Positions 1-6,814 of a DNA stretch of 51,960 bases are shown here, in pieces. This DNA comes from Bacillus sp. (in: firmicutes) (GTDB taxonomy: Bacteria; Bacillota; Bacilli; Bacillales; Cytobacillaceae). The DNA lies in NCBI GenBank assembly GCA_031179905.1, contig JAPSHL010000001.1, positions 1 through 51,960 on the forward strand, in the 5' to 3' direction. The notes under the pieces are model-generated. The model saw only the letters and a program-made list of their open reading frames with translations, was not told where the DNA came from and did not search any database. How positions within the stretch are numbered: position 1 is the stretch's first letter; each line of letters begins with the position of its first letter. A program made the translations under genes and the position numbers.

Positions 1-1
1 T

Positions 2-334
2 AACGAAGCGGCAGCATTTGCAGAAGAGCTTCCAGCTATGGCACAAGATGCAGTGACAAATCCGGAAACAGTTGAACAGCTCGAAAGTACTTTAAATGAT
101 TTTGAAACACAAATCAGCGAGTTCAATCAAGTGGAAGTACCACAAGTGATGGAAGATTTACATGGACAAATTAGTGAGCACAATGAACAAATTCAATCTC
201 AAATAGAAGAATATACGAAAGCAATTGAGGAAGGTTCCTTCCAGCCTGAATTTCTGCAAAACAGCGAACTGCTAACATCACTGCAGGATATTCAAGGCAT
301 TTATGAAAATATTCAAAAGCTTGGAAATGAATAA
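2..334 (+). CDS. C-terminal part of a DUF6376-like coiled-coil (lipo)protein
   Basis: The reading frame is open to the left edge, so the first residues and any signal peptide lie outside the window. About 110 residues are visible. They are acidic and glutamine-rich with heptad-like spacing, so mostly helical or coiled coil; there is no membrane segment and no catalytic motif. The text (an AFAEELP-like start, then EFN, HxQI and IQKLGN near the end) resembles what I remember of the small Bacillus lipoprotein family DUF6376, which would place it on the outer face of the membrane. That family assignment is from memory and cannot be checked here. The gene ends just before a clear hairpin terminator and is not linked to the next, oppositely oriented gene. 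Confidence 0.55.
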   Translation, partial: NEAAAFAEELPAMAQDAVTNPETVEQLESTLNDFETQISEFNQVEVPQVMEDLHGQISEHNEQIQSQIEEYTKAIEEGSFQPEFLQNSELLTSLQDIQGIYENIQKLGNE

Positions 335-344
335 GTTAAATTAT

Positions 345-376
345 AGAGGTGCAGTCAGAGACTGCCCTCTTCTTCA
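345..376 (+). terminator. Intrinsic terminator of the first gene
   Basis: AGAGG(T)GCAGTC pairs with GACTGCCCTCT, with one bulged T, followed by a T-rich tail. It starts 10 bases after the stop codon. Confidence 0.75.
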
Positions 377-455
377 TTTATGATAGGAGAAAAACTTTAA
401 AAGGGTAAGTATATGAGGGAAGAAAGAGGTGCTAACAGATACTTGAACATTGTTT

Positions 456-845
456 TTACGGTTTATGTTTGTTTTCTTCCTGTATAAACGACCAAAATCG
501 GTACAGTTGACCGGCAACTTTTGCTGGTTCTTCTTGAAGTGCTTTATGGAGGGCAGGGTGTCTTTGAATGGCGATAAGGATATTATAATCCTCTCCAGAT
601 ACTGCCATGCGGTTATCGCTGCCATATCTAGAGGCTGTTTCCATAACAGCAGATCTCCCAAGAAGATAATCAGTGCTGACATCAAAGAAATCTGCAAGTT
701 TTTGTAGTGTTTCCGTGTCTGGTTTGCGATTGCCCGTTTCATATCCAGAAATGGACACTTTTGTCACGTTCATTGCCTCCCCTAATGTTTGCTGTGATAT
801 ATTAGCCGACTTCCTGAGAGCTCTTAATCTTTCTGAAAAATTCAA
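456..845 (-). CDS. XRE/Cro-CI type transcriptional repressor (129 aa)
   Basis: A DNA-binding regulator. Residues 5-62 form a classic five-helix HTH_XRE domain (LRALRKSANISQQTLGEAMN, then VSGYETGNRKPDT and LADFFDVSTDYLLG). The remaining ~65 residues are helical and probably mediate dimerisation; no peptidase or ligand domain is seen. The start is a TTG, chosen because AAAGGAGGG sits at ideal distance and nothing in frame upstream fits. It is divergent from a second small XRE gene. Its own promoter overlaps a perfect 16-bp palindrome, so autorepression is the simplest reading (inference). The architecture resembles SinR/SlrR or phage-type repressors, but no phage genes are nearby, so the target beyond this region is unknown. 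Confidence 0.85.
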   Translation of the reverse strand: MNFSERLRALRKSANISQQTLGEAMNVTKVSISGYETGNRKPDTETLQKLADFFDVSTDYLLGRSAVMETASRYGSDNRMAVSGEDYNILIAIQRHPALHKALQEEPAKVAGQLYRFWSFIQEENKHKP

Positions 846-877
846 ACGTCTCCCTCCTTTTCCATTATGCTGGTTCT

Positions 878-906
878 ATTATAAGTTAACTTATAGCTAA
901 CAGTAA
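878..906 (-). promoter_or_regulatory. Sigma-A promoter of the leftward XRE gene
   Basis: On the minus strand TTACTG (906-901), a 17-bp spacer and TATAAT (883-878) lie 33 bases before the TTG start. The perfect palindrome 880-895 sits inside it. Confidence 0.65.
880..895. promoter_or_regulatory. Perfect 16-bp palindromic operator
   Basis: TATAAGTTAACTTATA is its own reverse complement. It overlaps the -10 and spacer of the leftward promoter (minus strand TTACTG, 17 bp, TATAAT at 906-878). Its AGTTAACT core recurs at 920-927, and TTAACTT/AAGTTAA arms recur at 937-954, so this is a likely operator set for one or both XRE proteins. Confidence 0.7.
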
Positions 907-936
907 ATGTTCACAAATAAGTTAACTAAAAAGATA

Positions 937-973
937 TTAACTTATTGAAGTTAACCTTGGGTTTACGTATAAT
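937..973 (+). promoter_or_regulatory. Rightward sigma-A promoter with overlapping operator
   Basis: TTGAAG (945-950), a 17-bp spacer and TATAAT (968-973). The inverted repeat TTAACTT-ATTG-AAGTTAA (937-954) covers the -35 box, so a bound repressor would block polymerase. Confidence 0.7.
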
Positions 974-1016
974 AGAGATAGATAAAACGATTTTGACTTA
1001 GAAAGAGGTGAGAGGG

Positions 1017-1244
1017 ATGACTAGAATTAAATTGCGTTATGTTAGAAAGGAGCATGGTTATACTTATCAGCAAATGGCCAGCAAACTAGGCATCACGAAG
1101 TCCTACTATTGGCAGATCGAAAATGGAAAAAGAGGTTTATCGTATGAGAATGCGATAAGAATAGCGAAAGTATTTCATAGGAAACCAGATGACATATTTC
1201 TTCCAGAGAACAATCATATGAGCTGTCTAGCAAGTGATGATTAA
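1017..1244 (+). CDS. Small XRE-family regulator (75 aa)
   Basis: A stand-alone helix-turn-helix protein, essentially only the DNA-binding domain (RKEHGYTYQQMASKLGI, then YYWQIENGKRGLSYENAIRIA). Its length and type match Cro-like or YgzD/YozG-like small regulators. ATG 1017 is preferred over the GTG at 1008, because that GTG lies inside the Shine-Dalgarno AAGAGGTG, which stands 6 bases before the ATG. It is transcribed divergently from the 129-aa XRE repressor across ~170 bp holding three GTTAAC-type palindromes. The pair therefore has the layout of a small genetic switch (CI/Cro-like), which is inference. The gene downstream, proC, has no obvious link with it. Confidence 0.8.
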   Translation: MTRIKLRYVRKEHGYTYQQMASKLGITKSYYWQIENGKRGLSYENAIRIAKVFHRKPDDIFLPENNHMSCLASDD

Positions 1245-1500
1245 AAACTTATGACAGGTTAGTAGACTTTCTTTGGAGGAAATATGTTTTTTTGTTTACG
1301 GCAATCTTTTCTTCTGCTTACAAAGCTCTGTTTACATTTATTATTGCATGTACTTATGCTTTTTAAAACCTTTCCACATAAATTATCAGAAATAAATAAT
1401 ACCTTATCCTCTTCTTATCACAATTTTCCGAATGGGATTGATTTTCTCTCTTTACTGTGTAAAAGTATAGAGTATAAATAGAGGAGGACGGTTCGTAAAC

Positions 1501-2313
1501 ATGAATAATAAGAAAATCAGTTTTATTGGCAGCGGCAAAATGGCACAGGCTATTTTTGGCGGCATGCTGAAATCAGGATTCACAAGACATGAGGATTTAA
1601 TTGCAAGTGCAAAAACGGCTGCAACTTCGGAAATGATCTCCAAGCAATATGAGATCAAAACAACAATTGATAATAAGGTCGCAGCATCATACGGAGATAT
1701 CGTCGTTCTTGCGGTGAAACCATATTTATATACAGAGGTATTACAGGAAATCAAGAGTTCTCTGCAGGAGAACGCTATAATCGTGACAATTGCTGCAGGA
1801 GTTGATCTTTCTTATATGGAGGAGCAACTATCGGCAAGAAGCAAGATTATCAGAACGATGCCAAACACCCCATCCCTTGTAGGTGAAGGAATGAGTGTTG
1901 TCTGCCCGAATGTAAATGTCACAGAAGAAGAATTGCAGTATATTGTAGACTTGTTTTCTTCCTTTGGCAAAGTAGAAGTGATGGAAGAGCGCTTGATGGA
2001 TGCTATTCCTGCTATCAGCGGATCCTCCCCTGCGTATGCTTTCCTTTTTATTGAAGCATTGGCTGATGGCGGTGTAAGAAGCGGGATACCGAGGGAAACA
2101 TCATACCGGCTTGCGGCCCAGGCTTTATTAGGCGCAGCAAAAATGGTCCTGGAAACAGGCAAACATCCGGGTATCTTGAAGGACGAGGTATGTACACCTG
2201 GCGGGACAACAATTGAAGCGATAGCTACCTTAGAGCAAATGCAGTTCAGGGGAGCAGTTATGGCTGCAATGGACAAGTGCACCCAAAAAAATCAAGAATT
2301 GCAGAAGAAATAA
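1501..2313 (+). CDS. proC: Pyrroline-5-carboxylate reductase
   Basis: Catalyses NAD(P)H-dependent reduction of 1-pyrroline-5-carboxylate to proline, the last step of proline synthesis in the cytoplasm. The protein is 270 aa, the family's usual length. The N-terminus has the Rossmann dinucleotide motif (FIGSGKMAQAI, residues 8-18). VKPY and the RTMPNTPSLVGEG segment near residue 120 are typical, and the C-terminal helical domain holds the family signature with CTPGGTTIEAI near residue 225. Spacing between the ribosome binding site GAGGAGG (1481-1487) and the ATG is long (about 13 bases), which may mean modest translation. The gene stands alone between its own upstream region and a strong terminator. 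Bacillus species often carry several ProC paralogues; which one this is cannot be told from sequence alone. Confidence 0.95.
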   Translation: MNNKKISFIGSGKMAQAIFGGMLKSGFTRHEDLIASAKTAATSEMISKQYEIKTTIDNKVAASYGDIVVLAVKPYLYTEVLQEIKSSLQENAIIVTIAAGVDLSYMEEQLSARSKIIRTMPNTPSLVGEGMSVVCPNVNVTEEELQYIVDLFSSFGKVEVMEERLMDAIPAISGSSPAYAFLFIEALADGGVRSGIPRETSYRLAAQALLGAAKMVLETGKHPGILKDEVCTPGGTTIEAIATLEQMQFRGAVMAAMDKCTQKNQELQKK

Positions 2314-2370
2314 AATGACGGGTCGTTCGGAATAGGTAATATGTTGTTCTTGTGGAAGAACATGTGAATA

Positions 2371-2418
2371 AAAATGCCGAGGTTATGAGTCTATTATAAT
2401 ACCTTGGTATTTTTTTTG
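2371..2418 (+). terminator. Intrinsic terminator of proC
   Basis: TGCCGAGGT pairs with ACCTTGGTA through nine pairs including two G-U. An A-run precedes it and a run of eight T follows. Confidence 0.85.
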
Positions 2419-2463
2419 TGTGAAAATAGGTCATTACTCCTTTGTATTTTCCATATTTCAGCC

Positions 2464-2514
2464 TTTAAAGATAGAATTCGATTCTGTATAATAAAAATTA
2501 TCATTATCAATAAT
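2464..2514 (+). promoter_or_regulatory. Promoter of the polysaccharide/c-di-GMP operon with Fur-box-like repeats
   Basis: TTTAAA (2464-2469), 17 bp and a perfect TATAAT (2487-2492) form a sigma-A-like promoter. Just downstream (2497-2514) are two overlapping GATAAT units on the minus strand (GATAATGATAAT), like two of the three hexamers of a Fur box. Position at the start site would allow repression, but the third hexamer is poor, so the Fur reading is weak. Confidence 0.45.
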
Positions 2515-2540
2515 ACTGATTTACTAGCTTATTTATGAAA

Positions 2541-2652
2541 ATAATAGACCATTTGGACCGCGAAGAAAAACAGCTTGTATTTGGGCACTTAAGCTGTTTG
2601 GAGCGACTAGTGCAACCGGCCGTTTTTCATGACTTTGGCTGGTTTTTTTTTT
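2541..2652 (+). promoter_or_regulatory. Structured 5' leader with intrinsic terminator (riboswitch/attenuator candidate)
   Basis: Between promoter and first gene the RNA can fold into a 9-bp perfect stem (AAACAGCTT 2568-2576 with AAGCTGTTT 2591-2599, 14-nt loop). An unpaired stretch with GGAGCGACTAGTGCA follows. The leader ends in a terminator hairpin (ACCGGCC 2615-2621 with GGCTGGT 2637-2643) with ten T. A terminator 80 bases before the first gene, with no gene preceding it in this transcript, implies conditional read-through. I looked for and did not find the hallmark segments of c-di-GMP-I or -II, c-di-AMP, SAM, TPP, purine, guanidine or T-box elements. Ligand, protein or other control is open. 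Confidence 0.55.
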
Positions 2653-2732
2653 GCTTTGAGGGGAAGGCTAACCAGATAAAATATAGAGATTTATCGCATT
2701 TGTAAGGGAATATTTAAAAAGAGGTGTGGCAA

Positions 2733-4349
2733 ATGATTTTTGATAAATATAAAGGCATATTGATTAAGAAAATGAAGGATCAGTTTACAAGCTGGTTTGA
2801 TAATACTGAACAAACAGAGATTGAAAATAGGGATGTTTACAGGTTTTTACATTCGATTAAAGGGACGTCTGGCACATTAGAGCTTGATTTGCTTTGCAGT
2901 ATTTCCTCAGACCTGTTGTCAAAGGTCGAGAATAGAAAAAGCTCGTGGTCCATTCAGGAACTAAGGGATTTCTTGAACGGGCTTATGGAAATCAGTTATG
3001 AATATGAGCATTTTCATGAGGAAATAGGTAAGGCTCCCGCTTTAAGAGATGGCGATGCACCGCTGATTCAAATTATTGATGATGATATTTCTTTGCTTAT
3101 TTTTCTAAAGGATAAGCTCGAGAGCAAAGGGTGGATGGTTATCGCAAACACGACGGCAGATAAGGCGATAGAGCAATATTATAATATGCATCCTGATTGC
3201 ATCATCATTGACATCAACCTTCAGGAACAATCCGGTTTTGATGTGCTCAATGTTATTCAAAATCATACCAATAGGGCGTTTATCCCGAAATTAATGTGCA
3301 GCAATAAAACAGACAGAGATACAAGAATCGCAGCTTATAGAAATGGTGCAGATGATTTTATTGAGAAACCGATAGATATGGAAGAATTCTTGATTCGAGT
3401 GGAACGTCATTTGGAAAGGAAAAAATTTTTCGACCAATCAGTATTGGTAGATGAATTAACCCAGGTTTATAACCGCAGATTCCTTAATGATTCATACAAT
3501 CGCTTTATAAGTGATATGGAAAGGCTTAATGCGAACGGAACAATCGCTATAATTGATATTGATTACTTTAAACGAGTCAATGATTTATATGGGCATATTG
3601 TCGGAGACAAGGTGCTGATGGAATTCGCTCAATTCCTCAAAAAGAATATTAGAAGTACGGATACATTATTCCGATATGGAGGTGAGGAATTTGTCATCCT
3701 GTTCCAAAGAGCAACAGAAACAGAGATAAAAGATGTATTGGAGCGGATGCTTGGTAAATTTGCTCAAGTTGAATTTACAGACGGAGAGAAAACCTTCAAC
3801 CTCACGTTTTCGGCAGGTGTTTATCGAATTGAGAATATGGAAATCGGTCTTCAGGCGGCAATTAAAACAGCGGATGAAGCTTTATATCTGGCAAAGGAGA
3901 ATGGAAGAGCAAGGGTTGAAACAGCTAATAAGCTCAAAATTTCCAAGGCGACAAAGCTTTTGAATGTATCAATTGTTGATGATGATGCGCTGATCCGCTC
4001 AATTTTAATTAATATTTTCAGTTCATTAGAGCTTGATAATATTTCCCTTGATGTGAAAGCGTATGAGGACGGAATGCAGTTCCTTGATTCTGACAGGCTG
4101 ACACAAAACGGCGTTCATTTCTTAATACTTGATGGCATCATGCCAGTTATGGATGGTCTGGAGATATTGCAAATCGTGAAAAAATCTAAGCACCGTAACA
4201 ATGTTAACGTACTTATGCTGACAGGCAGAAAAAGTGAAAATGATATTGCAGAAGCATTGAAGCTTGGCGCGGACGATTATGTAACAAAACCTTTCAGCCT
4301 GACAGAACTGCAGGCAAGGATTGTCCGTCTCATTAAAAGGATGGTTTAA
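2733..4349 (+). CDS. HPt-REC-GGDEF-REC diguanylate cyclase
   Basis: A cytoplasmic enzyme that should make c-di-GMP from two GTP under phosphorelay control (538 aa). Domains in order are: HPt at ~1-100 with the phosphorylatable His in FLHSIKGTSG (H40); receiver 1 at ~110-230 with D160 and a KP motif; GGDEF domain at ~235-400 with an intact GGEEF (316-320) and an RxxD product-inhibition site five residues before it; receiver 2 at ~410-535 with D467 (LILDGIMPVMDG). ATG 2733 is preferred to GTG 2724, which lies in the ribosome binding site AAGAGGTG. It is the first gene of the operon, one base from the HEAT gene. The hybrid kinase at the operon end could pass phosphate to H40, which could pass it to D160 or D467; that route is inference, whereas the domains and residues are visible. 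Confidence 0.9.
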   Translation: MIFDKYKGILIKKMKDQFTSWFDNTEQTEIENRDVYRFLHSIKGTSGTLELDLLCSISSDLLSKVENRKSSWSIQELRDFLNGLMEISYEYEHFHEEIGKAPALRDGDAPLIQIIDDDISLLIFLKDKLESKGWMVIANTTADKAIEQYYNMHPDCIIIDINLQEQSGFDVLNVIQNHTNRAFIPKLMCSNKTDRDTRIAAYRNGADDFIEKPIDMEEFLIRVERHLERKKFFDQSVLVDELTQVYNRRFLNDSYNRFISDMERLNANGTIAIIDIDYFKRVNDLYGHIVGDKVLMEFAQFLKKNIRSTDTLFRYGGEEFVILFQRATETEIKDVLERMLGKFAQVEFTDGEKTFNLTFSAGVYRIENMEIGLQAAIKTADEALYLAKENGRARVETANKLKISKATKLLNVSIVDDDALIRSILINIFSSLELDNISLDVKAYEDGMQFLDSDRLTQNGVHFLILDGIMPVMDGLEILQIVKKSKHRNNVNVLMLTGRKSENDIAEALKLGADDYVTKPFSLTELQARIVRLIKRMV

Positions 4350-4350
4350 A

Positions 4351-5400
4351 GTGGCAAAGGAAATAATTTTATTAGTTGTTGTTGCAGTTGGTTCAATCAG
4401 TATCCTGCTTGTGCTCCTTGCTTATTTAGTTTTTAGGAAAATTATGGAAAATAGGAGGAGGCAGCAAATAAATAATTTGAAGGAAAATACAGCCCAGGAT
4501 GTTTTTTTATTTTTACAGGACAGAACCCGTGAGCTTTCCTTTTCCGTCGATTCAAACATTGAAAGAGAAGCCTTAGAAGAGCTCCTCACAAAGTATACCG
4601 TTATACTCGAAGGTGAACAGGAAAGGGAGAGTTTAAGAATTCTTGCTGCAGCTAACCTGACAGATTATTATCGGAAAAATTTAAATGCACGAAAATGGAG
4701 TACTCGAATGAACACACTGTATCATATTGAGAGCTTTCATCTTTTGGAGCTTAAAGAAGAGTTGATCAGGCTTGCAAAGAATGGAACTAAGCAGTCTAAG
4801 GAAGAAAAAATCCAGATATACCGAATCCTCGCGTCTTTTCAGTATAGAGGTATTTTTATGCTCATTAATCAGCAGGAGTATTTGGCAGAAAAGGATTACC
4901 GAAGCATTTTAACGAGACTTGAATCTCACACTTTTGACGATATTATTGAACAGTTCGATGAGTGTGTGGAAGAACTGAAGCTGGCAATTCTTGATGTGAT
5001 AGGTGTTAAGAAGGATTTGGAACATATTTACTTTTTGGAAAACGTCTTTCAAAAGTATGAAGGAGAGCTGAGGCTAAGAGCTTTAAAAGCTATTTCTAAT
5101 ATAGGGATTGTGCCTAATATTGAAAGCTATCTTTCTTTATGCCAGTCAAGTGTATGGCAGGAAAGAATGATGGCAGCAAGGCTGCTTGGCTTTATTAGAG
5201 AAGAGACCGCCTTGAATCTGTTAAAGGAATTGCTGCATGATCAATCATGGTTCGTAAGATCTCAGGCAGCAGAATCAATTATGAAATTTAAGGATGGTAC
5301 AAAAGTGCTAGAAGAGGTGCTTCAGCATTCAAAAGACGCCTTTGCTCGGGATATGGCCTGGGAGTGGGTCAATAAAGGAATTATAAAAGGGGTTAATTAA
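4351..5400 (+). CDS. Membrane-anchored HEAT-repeat protein
   Basis: A 349-aa protein with one N-terminal transmembrane helix (residues ~4-28, very hydrophobic) followed by a basic stretch (FRKIMENRRRQQ), so the remainder should lie in the cytoplasm. From ~60 onward it is all helical. The last 110 residues show HEAT/PBS-lyase-like repeats (LRLRALKAISNIG, WQERMMAARLLGFI, WFVRSQAAESIMKF). Such repeats bind proteins and have no catalytic activity. GTG 4351 is chosen because AAAAGG lies nine bases upstream and the previous stop is one base away. Sandwiched between the cyclase and the glycosyltransferase, it is a good candidate for a scaffold or co-polymerase component joining c-di-GMP signalling to the synthase (inference). 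I do not recognise a characterised homologue. Confidence 0.8.
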   Translation: MAKEIILLVVVAVGSISILLVLLAYLVFRKIMENRRRQQINNLKENTAQDVFLFLQDRTRELSFSVDSNIEREALEELLTKYTVILEGEQERESLRILAAANLTDYYRKNLNARKWSTRMNTLYHIESFHLLELKEELIRLAKNGTKQSKEEKIQIYRILASFQYRGIFMLINQQEYLAEKDYRSILTRLESHTFDDIIEQFDECVEELKLAILDVIGVKKDLEHIYFLENVFQKYEGELRLRALKAISNIGIVPNIESYLSLCQSSVWQERMMAARLLGFIREETALNLLKELLHDQSWFVRSQAAESIMKFKDGTKVLEEVLQHSKDAFARDMAWEWVNKGIIKGVN

Positions 5401-5401
5401 G

Positions 5402-6814
5402 TTGGTTTTAGAATGGTGGACGAATGCTGTATTGTTTTTTGGGGGATTTATTTCTATATATATGATTATTATCATCACGTTTTACACAGCTATTCTTATC
5501 GTATCAATGGTGCAGCTTAGAAGAGAATATCAGCTTAATAGGGAACAATCTTTTGAGGATATTGCTGACGGGCTATACACTAAGCCTGTTTCGATAATTG
5601 TTCCTGCATATAATGAAGAAGCAGGCATTATTCCTAGTGTCCGGTCGTTATTGAGCATTAATTATCCTCAATATGAAATTATTGTTGTAAATGACGGCTC
5701 GAAGGACCAAACATTGCAAAAAATGATTGATTACTATGATATGGAAGAGATTCAAAAGGTTGTTCGCAAACAGGTGGAGACGAAACCAATCAAGGCTATT
5801 TACCAATCTAAACTTTTGCCGAAGCTCTTCCTTATAGATAAAGATAACGGCGGCAAGGCAGATGCTTTAAATGTTGGAATGAACTTTTCTAACTATCCTT
5901 ATATATGCTCACTCGATGGCGATTCTGTCTTGGAAAGTGATGCTTTCTTGAAGGTAATGAAGCCGATTATGGACAGCAATGAAGAGGTAATTGCTTCAGG
6001 AGGAAGCATTCGGATTGCGAATGGCTGTAAGATTAAGGATGGTAATATACTTGAGATCGGTTTATCAAATCATCCCCTTGTTATTATGCAAATCATTGAA
6101 TATTTAAGAGCTTTTTTAATGGGCAGAATTGGTCTCAGCAGGCATAATTTGCTGTTAATTATCTCAGGTGCCTTTGGTGTGTTCTCGAAACAATGGGTTA
6201 TTAAGGCTGGAGGTTACCAAACCAATACGGTTGGCGAGGATATGGAACTTGTCGTCCGTATTCACCGGATACTGAAGGAATCAAAGGTTAATAAAAGAAT
6301 TGTCTATGTACCTGATCCAGTATGCTGGACAGAGGTTCCAGAAGATATTAAGTTCCTCAGGAGACAGAGAAGAAGATGGCATAGAGGGCTGTTTGAAAGT
6401 CTCTGGAATCATCGAAAGCTGACATTTAATCCGAAGTATGGAAGCATAGGAATGATTTCCTTTCCTTATTTTTGGCTGATTGAGTTTTTAGGTCCAATCG
6501 TAGAAATTTTAGGATACATTTATACGATAATTGCTATTTTCTTTGGCGGTATCTATCTGGAATTTGCCATATTAATATTTTTGCTTTCTTGTATTTATGG
6601 ATCAATTTTTTCAATGGCAGCAATCTTGCTGGAGGAATGGAGTCTCCGCAAGTATCCAAAGGTGTCCCATTTATTGAAGCTATTTTTCTTTTCATTGACA
6701 GAATCGTTATGGTACAGACCACTGACGGTTTTTTGGCGCTGTGAAGGGATTTGGCAGCTCATTAAAGGTGAAAAATCTTGGGGAGACATGAGTCGTAAAG
6801 GAGTATCTAAATGA
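5402..6814 (+). CDS. Processive family 2 glycosyltransferase (exopolysaccharide synthase)
   Basis: An integral membrane polysaccharide synthase of the BcsA/PgaC/hyaluronan-synthase class (470 aa). One N-terminal membrane helix (~10-37) precedes the GT-A domain. It carries all processive-synthase residues: D98 (VNDGS), DxD at D172/D174 (SLDGDS), the general base D280 (VGEDMEL) and QxxRW at Q322-W326. At least three membrane helices follow (~350-440), consistent with extrusion of the growing chain. No PilZ domain is present, so c-di-GMP must act through another protein if it acts at all. Start is TTG 5402 behind AAAAGGGG. It begins one base after the HEAT gene and its stop overlaps the hydrolase start (ATGA). 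The product could be a beta-glucan or poly-N-acetylhexosamine; sequence alone does not decide. Confidence 0.9.
   Translation: MVLEWWTNAVLFFGGFISIYMIIIITFYTAILIVSMVQLRREYQLNREQSFEDIADGLYTKPVSIIVPAYNEEAGIIPSVRSLLSINYPQYEIIVVNDGSKDQTLQKMIDYYDMEEIQKVVRKQVETKPIKAIYQSKLLPKLFLIDKDNGGKADALNVGMNFSNYPYICSLDGDSVLESDAFLKVMKPIMDSNEEVIASGGSIRIANGCKIKDGNILEIGLSNHPLVIMQIIEYLRAFLMGRIGLSRHNLLLIISGAFGVFSKQWVIKAGGYQTNTVGEDMELVVRIHRILKESKVNKRIVYVPDPVCWTEVPEDIKFLRRQRRRWHRGLFESLWNHRKLTFNPKYGSIGMISFPYFWLIEFLGPIVEILGYIYTIIAIFFGGIYLEFAILIFLLSCIYGSIFSMAAILLEEWSLRKYPKVSHLLKLFFFSLTESLWYRPLTVFWRCEGIWQLIKGEKSWGDMSRKGVSK

Noticed and set aside
374..742. A 122-codon minus-strand frame overlapping the XRE gene
   Set aside because: It is a shadow of the XRE gene in another frame, and its text has no family likeness.
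1284..1481. A 65-codon frame with GGAGGA just before ATG, between the small XRE gene and proC
   Set aside because: Spacing is too short (three bases), the peptide is low-complexity and hydrophobic without family likeness, and the region probably holds the proC promoter.
2497..2514. A full Fur box
   Set aside because: Only two GATAAT hexamers are good; the third is poor and no iron gene follows, so it is noted only as a weak possibility in the promoter entry.
2541..2652. c-di-GMP-I (GEMM) riboswitch before the cyclase gene
   Set aside because: Neither the GCAAACC-type nor the GACGCAAAGCC-type segments nor a GNRA loop/receptor pair is present.
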